Position numbers and translations under genes: made by a program. The notes below the pieces were generated by a model. That model had not been told where the DNA came from. It ran no database searches and saw nothing but the letters and a program-made list of their open reading frames with translations. From Roseivivax halotolerans (GTDB lineage: Bacteria > Pseudomonadota > Alphaproteobacteria > Rhodobacterales > Rhodobacteraceae), in the NCBI RefSeq assembly GCF_900115815.1, contig NZ_FOXV01000002.1:310001-374000 (forward strand): a stretch of 64,000 bases of DNA. The letters are read 5' to 3'. Positions 62,453 to 64,000 of the stretch are shown here, piece by piece. How positions within the stretch are numbered: position 1 is the first letter of the stretch; every line of letters starts with the position of its first letter.

Positions 62453-64000
62453 ATGTCGAAAGACCGCAATGTCTTCGAAGCGGTGAAGTCCGGAGCAGCC
62501 TATGAACGGCCGCGCCTGCGGGACGGGCTCTCCGTGTCCGAGACCAGCGGCAAAAGGGGCGCGGGGAAATCCGCCCCGAAATTCGAGCTGACAGACCCTG
62601 CGACCGGCAAGACCTTTTCCCTTTCACCCGAGGAAAAGCACCTCCTCGAGGCTGCGAACGGAGAGCGCCACTTGCGCGAGCTGCATGAAGGGCAGGATGC
62701 CGAGACGAAGCTACCCCCCGAACAGGTGCTCGATTTCTTCCGCCGTTTGCATATCCGTGGCTTCCTAGGCACCGAGGCACCCGCGCCCCAAGCTCCGCGC
62801 AAGCCCGCACGGAAGCCCGCCGCCGCCCGATCGCCCGAACGCAGCCGTGCCAGCGCACCGCACATCAATGCTGCACCGCGAACAGCCAAGGCAAAGGATG
62901 CGGCGAAGCCCGTAGAGACGGATCCGCGTGACGCCAGCCCGGCATCCGCGACGGACGAAGACGCCGGACCCAAGGCCCCGACGGCACCGGCCCGGAAAAA
63001 GCCTGCGCGGATCACGAAGGCGCCGGATGCGGCGGCCCGGACCGCCAAGGTCGAGCCCAAGGCGCGAACCGCGACCGCGAGCAAGACGTCCCTGCGCGCG
63101 GAACCGGCCAAGTCAATGCCTCAGCCCGAGGCAGATCGCTTCGACGCGGTCACCTCCGATCTCCGGGCAGATACGCCGCGCCCTGCGAAAGCGCGCAAGA
63201 GCGAAGACGATGCTCTCGCCGCAATGTTCGGCCCGGACGATTTCGACGACGGCATGTTCGGCCCGATGGGCGGCACAGGCGCACCGGGCGGATTTGGCGG
63301 AATGGGCGGCGGCGGACTGGGCGCAGGTGGCGGGTTTGCCGGTGGGTTCGGCGGAGGTGGCGGGCGCGGCGGCGGCAACGGCGAACGACTGCGCGCCATT
63401 CTGCAGGCGCGCCAAGGCCAAGGCGGCGGCTTCCAACCTCAGCAAGAGGTGCAAGGTCCGGCGCGGCTGACGCTTTTCAATCCAGGCTTTCTTCTGAAGC
63501 TTCTCTACGTCGCGGGCTACCCGCTCAAGTTCCTGTTCTGGGCCATCGTGCCGCTTGTGCTCGTGGCGGGTATGACGGCGGCGCAGAATTGGCCGATCCT
63601 GATCGCCGATCTGAACGTCCTCCTCACCCAATTCTCCAAGATCGGGCTTCTGATCACTGGCGCGCTCTCCGTGAACCTGGTCTCGCGCCTCGCGCAGGGT
63701 GTCGCGATCCGGGCGCATGGCGGACAGGTCAAGGGGCTCGGCCTTATGCTCGTCTTCGGCGTCGTGCCGCGTTTCTTCGTGGATACCGGAAGCGTGCGTG
63801 GACTCGACCGGCGCGGACAGCTTTGGTCCTACGGCGCGCCCCTTCTGGCGCGGCTGTCGGTCTTCTCACTCGGCATGGTCTTCTGGGCGGTGACGCGCGA
63901 AAGCGGCACATGGGCGTCCGAGCTCAGCCTGATTTCGGCTCAGTTCGGGCTTATCATGTTCCTCGTGACCGCGCTGCCCTTCGTCCCCGCAGAGGGTCAG
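62453..64000 (+). CDS. PqqD-like domain plus M50-like membrane protein lacking HExxH (3' end outside window)
   Basis: An open frame of at least 516 codons running off the window. About residues 45-105 form a winged-helix region resembling PqqD: SLSPEEKHLLEAANGERHLR then LPPEQVLDFFRRLHIRGFL. Next comes a lysine/alanine/proline-rich linker (about 108-255), an acidic segment ARKSEDDALAAMFGPDDFDD, and a glycine-rich stretch (about 268-310). Hydrophobic segments follow (YVAGYPLKFLFWAIVPLVLV). The later part, IRAHGGQVKGLGLMLVFGVV then PRFFVDTGSVRGLD, closely resembles the post-HExxH part of site-2 proteases used in peptide maturation. At the HELGH position it reads VSRLAQG. It is probably a non-proteolytic relative. 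Neighbours downstream are unknown. Confidence 0.68.
   Translation, partial: MSKDRNVFEAVKSGAAYERPRLRDGLSVSETSGKRGAGKSAPKFELTDPATGKTFSLSPEEKHLLEAANGERHLRELHEGQDAETKLPPEQVLDFFRRLHIRGFLGTEAPAPQAPRKPARKPAAARSPERSRASAPHINAAPRTAKAKDAAKPVETDPRDASPASATDEDAGPKAPTAPARKKPARITKAPDAAARTAKVEPKARTATASKTSLRAEPAKSMPQPEADRFDAVTSDLRADTPRPAKARKSEDDALAAMFGPDDFDDGMFGPMGGTGAPGGFGGMGGGGLGAGGGFAGGFGGGGGRGGGNGERLRAILQARQGQGGGFQPQQEVQGPARLTLFNPGFLLKLLYVAGYPLKFLFWAIVPLVLVAGMTAAQNWPILIADLNVLLTQFSKIGLLITGALSVNLVSRLAQGVAIRAHGGQVKGLGLMLVFGVVPRFFVDTGSVRGLDRRGQLWSYGAPLLARLSVFSLGMVFWAVTRESGTWASELSLISAQFGLIMFLVTALPFVPAEGQ

Overview
The window is chromosomal DNA from a high-GC alphaproteobacterium, most likely a member of the Rhodobacteraceae (Roseobacter/Rhodobacter group). 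The evidence is the GapR/DUF2312 gene, the RpoH-CoaBC-Dut-MoeB block, the LpoA-like lipoprotein divergent from rsmI-yraN-gshB, the GatC-GatA pair, the LivHM permease and a near-consensus CtrA box. Genes are densely packed, often with 1-4 base stop/start overlaps. No stretch over about 300 bases lacks a gene. There is no sign of prophage, insertion sequence, CRISPR array or integrase. The content is mostly core housekeeping with a few accessory modules.

Layout. 1-5.2 kb: end of pgk, an FtsB-like protein, a sulfotransferase-like protein coupled to a YkgJ-type cysteine-cluster protein, a META-domain protein, GapR, a small membrane protein and an ABC exporter. 5.3-12.2 kb: tRNA-Gly, an unrecognised protein, a secreted cupredoxin-like protein, NAD kinase divergent from glyA, a cupin protein, a small membrane protein, a YbfF-like hydrolase, a lipoprotein and acylphosphatase. 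12.4-16.1 kb: a three-gene molybdenum hydroxylase operon of PaoABC type. 16.2-22 kb: lepA, a small lipoprotein, a low-molecular-weight phosphatase, a sirtuin, a copper chaperone with a small neighbour, a DUF2189 membrane protein and rpmB. 22-27.6 kb (minus strand): meaB, a membrane-anchored MoeB/ThiF protein, dut, coaBC, a ChaN-like protein and rpoH. 27.8-36.6 kb: comM (frameshifted, behind a CtrA-like box), an esterase, gshB, yraN, rsmI, lpoA-like and glnD.

36.7-45.9 kb: adenine deaminase, a UPF0173 hydrolase, a ceramidase-family membrane protein, gatCA, an excalibur-type lipoprotein, an amidase without a standard start codon, rlmB, tRNA-Tyr, a DadA-like dehydrogenase and a CoA-binding protein. 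45.9-54.5 kb: a structured intergenic segment with a strong terminator, an orphan CoxL-type large subunit, a group IV decarboxylase divergent from an Lrp/AsnC regulator, yciB, an EamA transporter, an MgtC-family protein, ftsY and a lytic transglycosylase. 54.6-62.2 kb: a branched-chain amino-acid type ABC system with fused LivH-LivM permease, a D-lyxose isomerase/aldose epimerase pair and a GlcD-type FAD dehydrogenase. 62.4 kb to the end: an incomplete PqqD-like/M50-like membrane protein whose expected zinc motif is replaced.

The signals most worth a second look are the M50-like protein lacking HExxH at the right edge, the 2-base frameshift in comM downstream of a CtrA-like site, two genes whose conserved N-termini lie upstream of any AUG/GUG/UUG start (chaN-like and amidase), and the structured intergenic element near 45.9 kb. 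I did not find a clearly new multi-gene system. All assignments come from reading motifs by eye; no database search was run.
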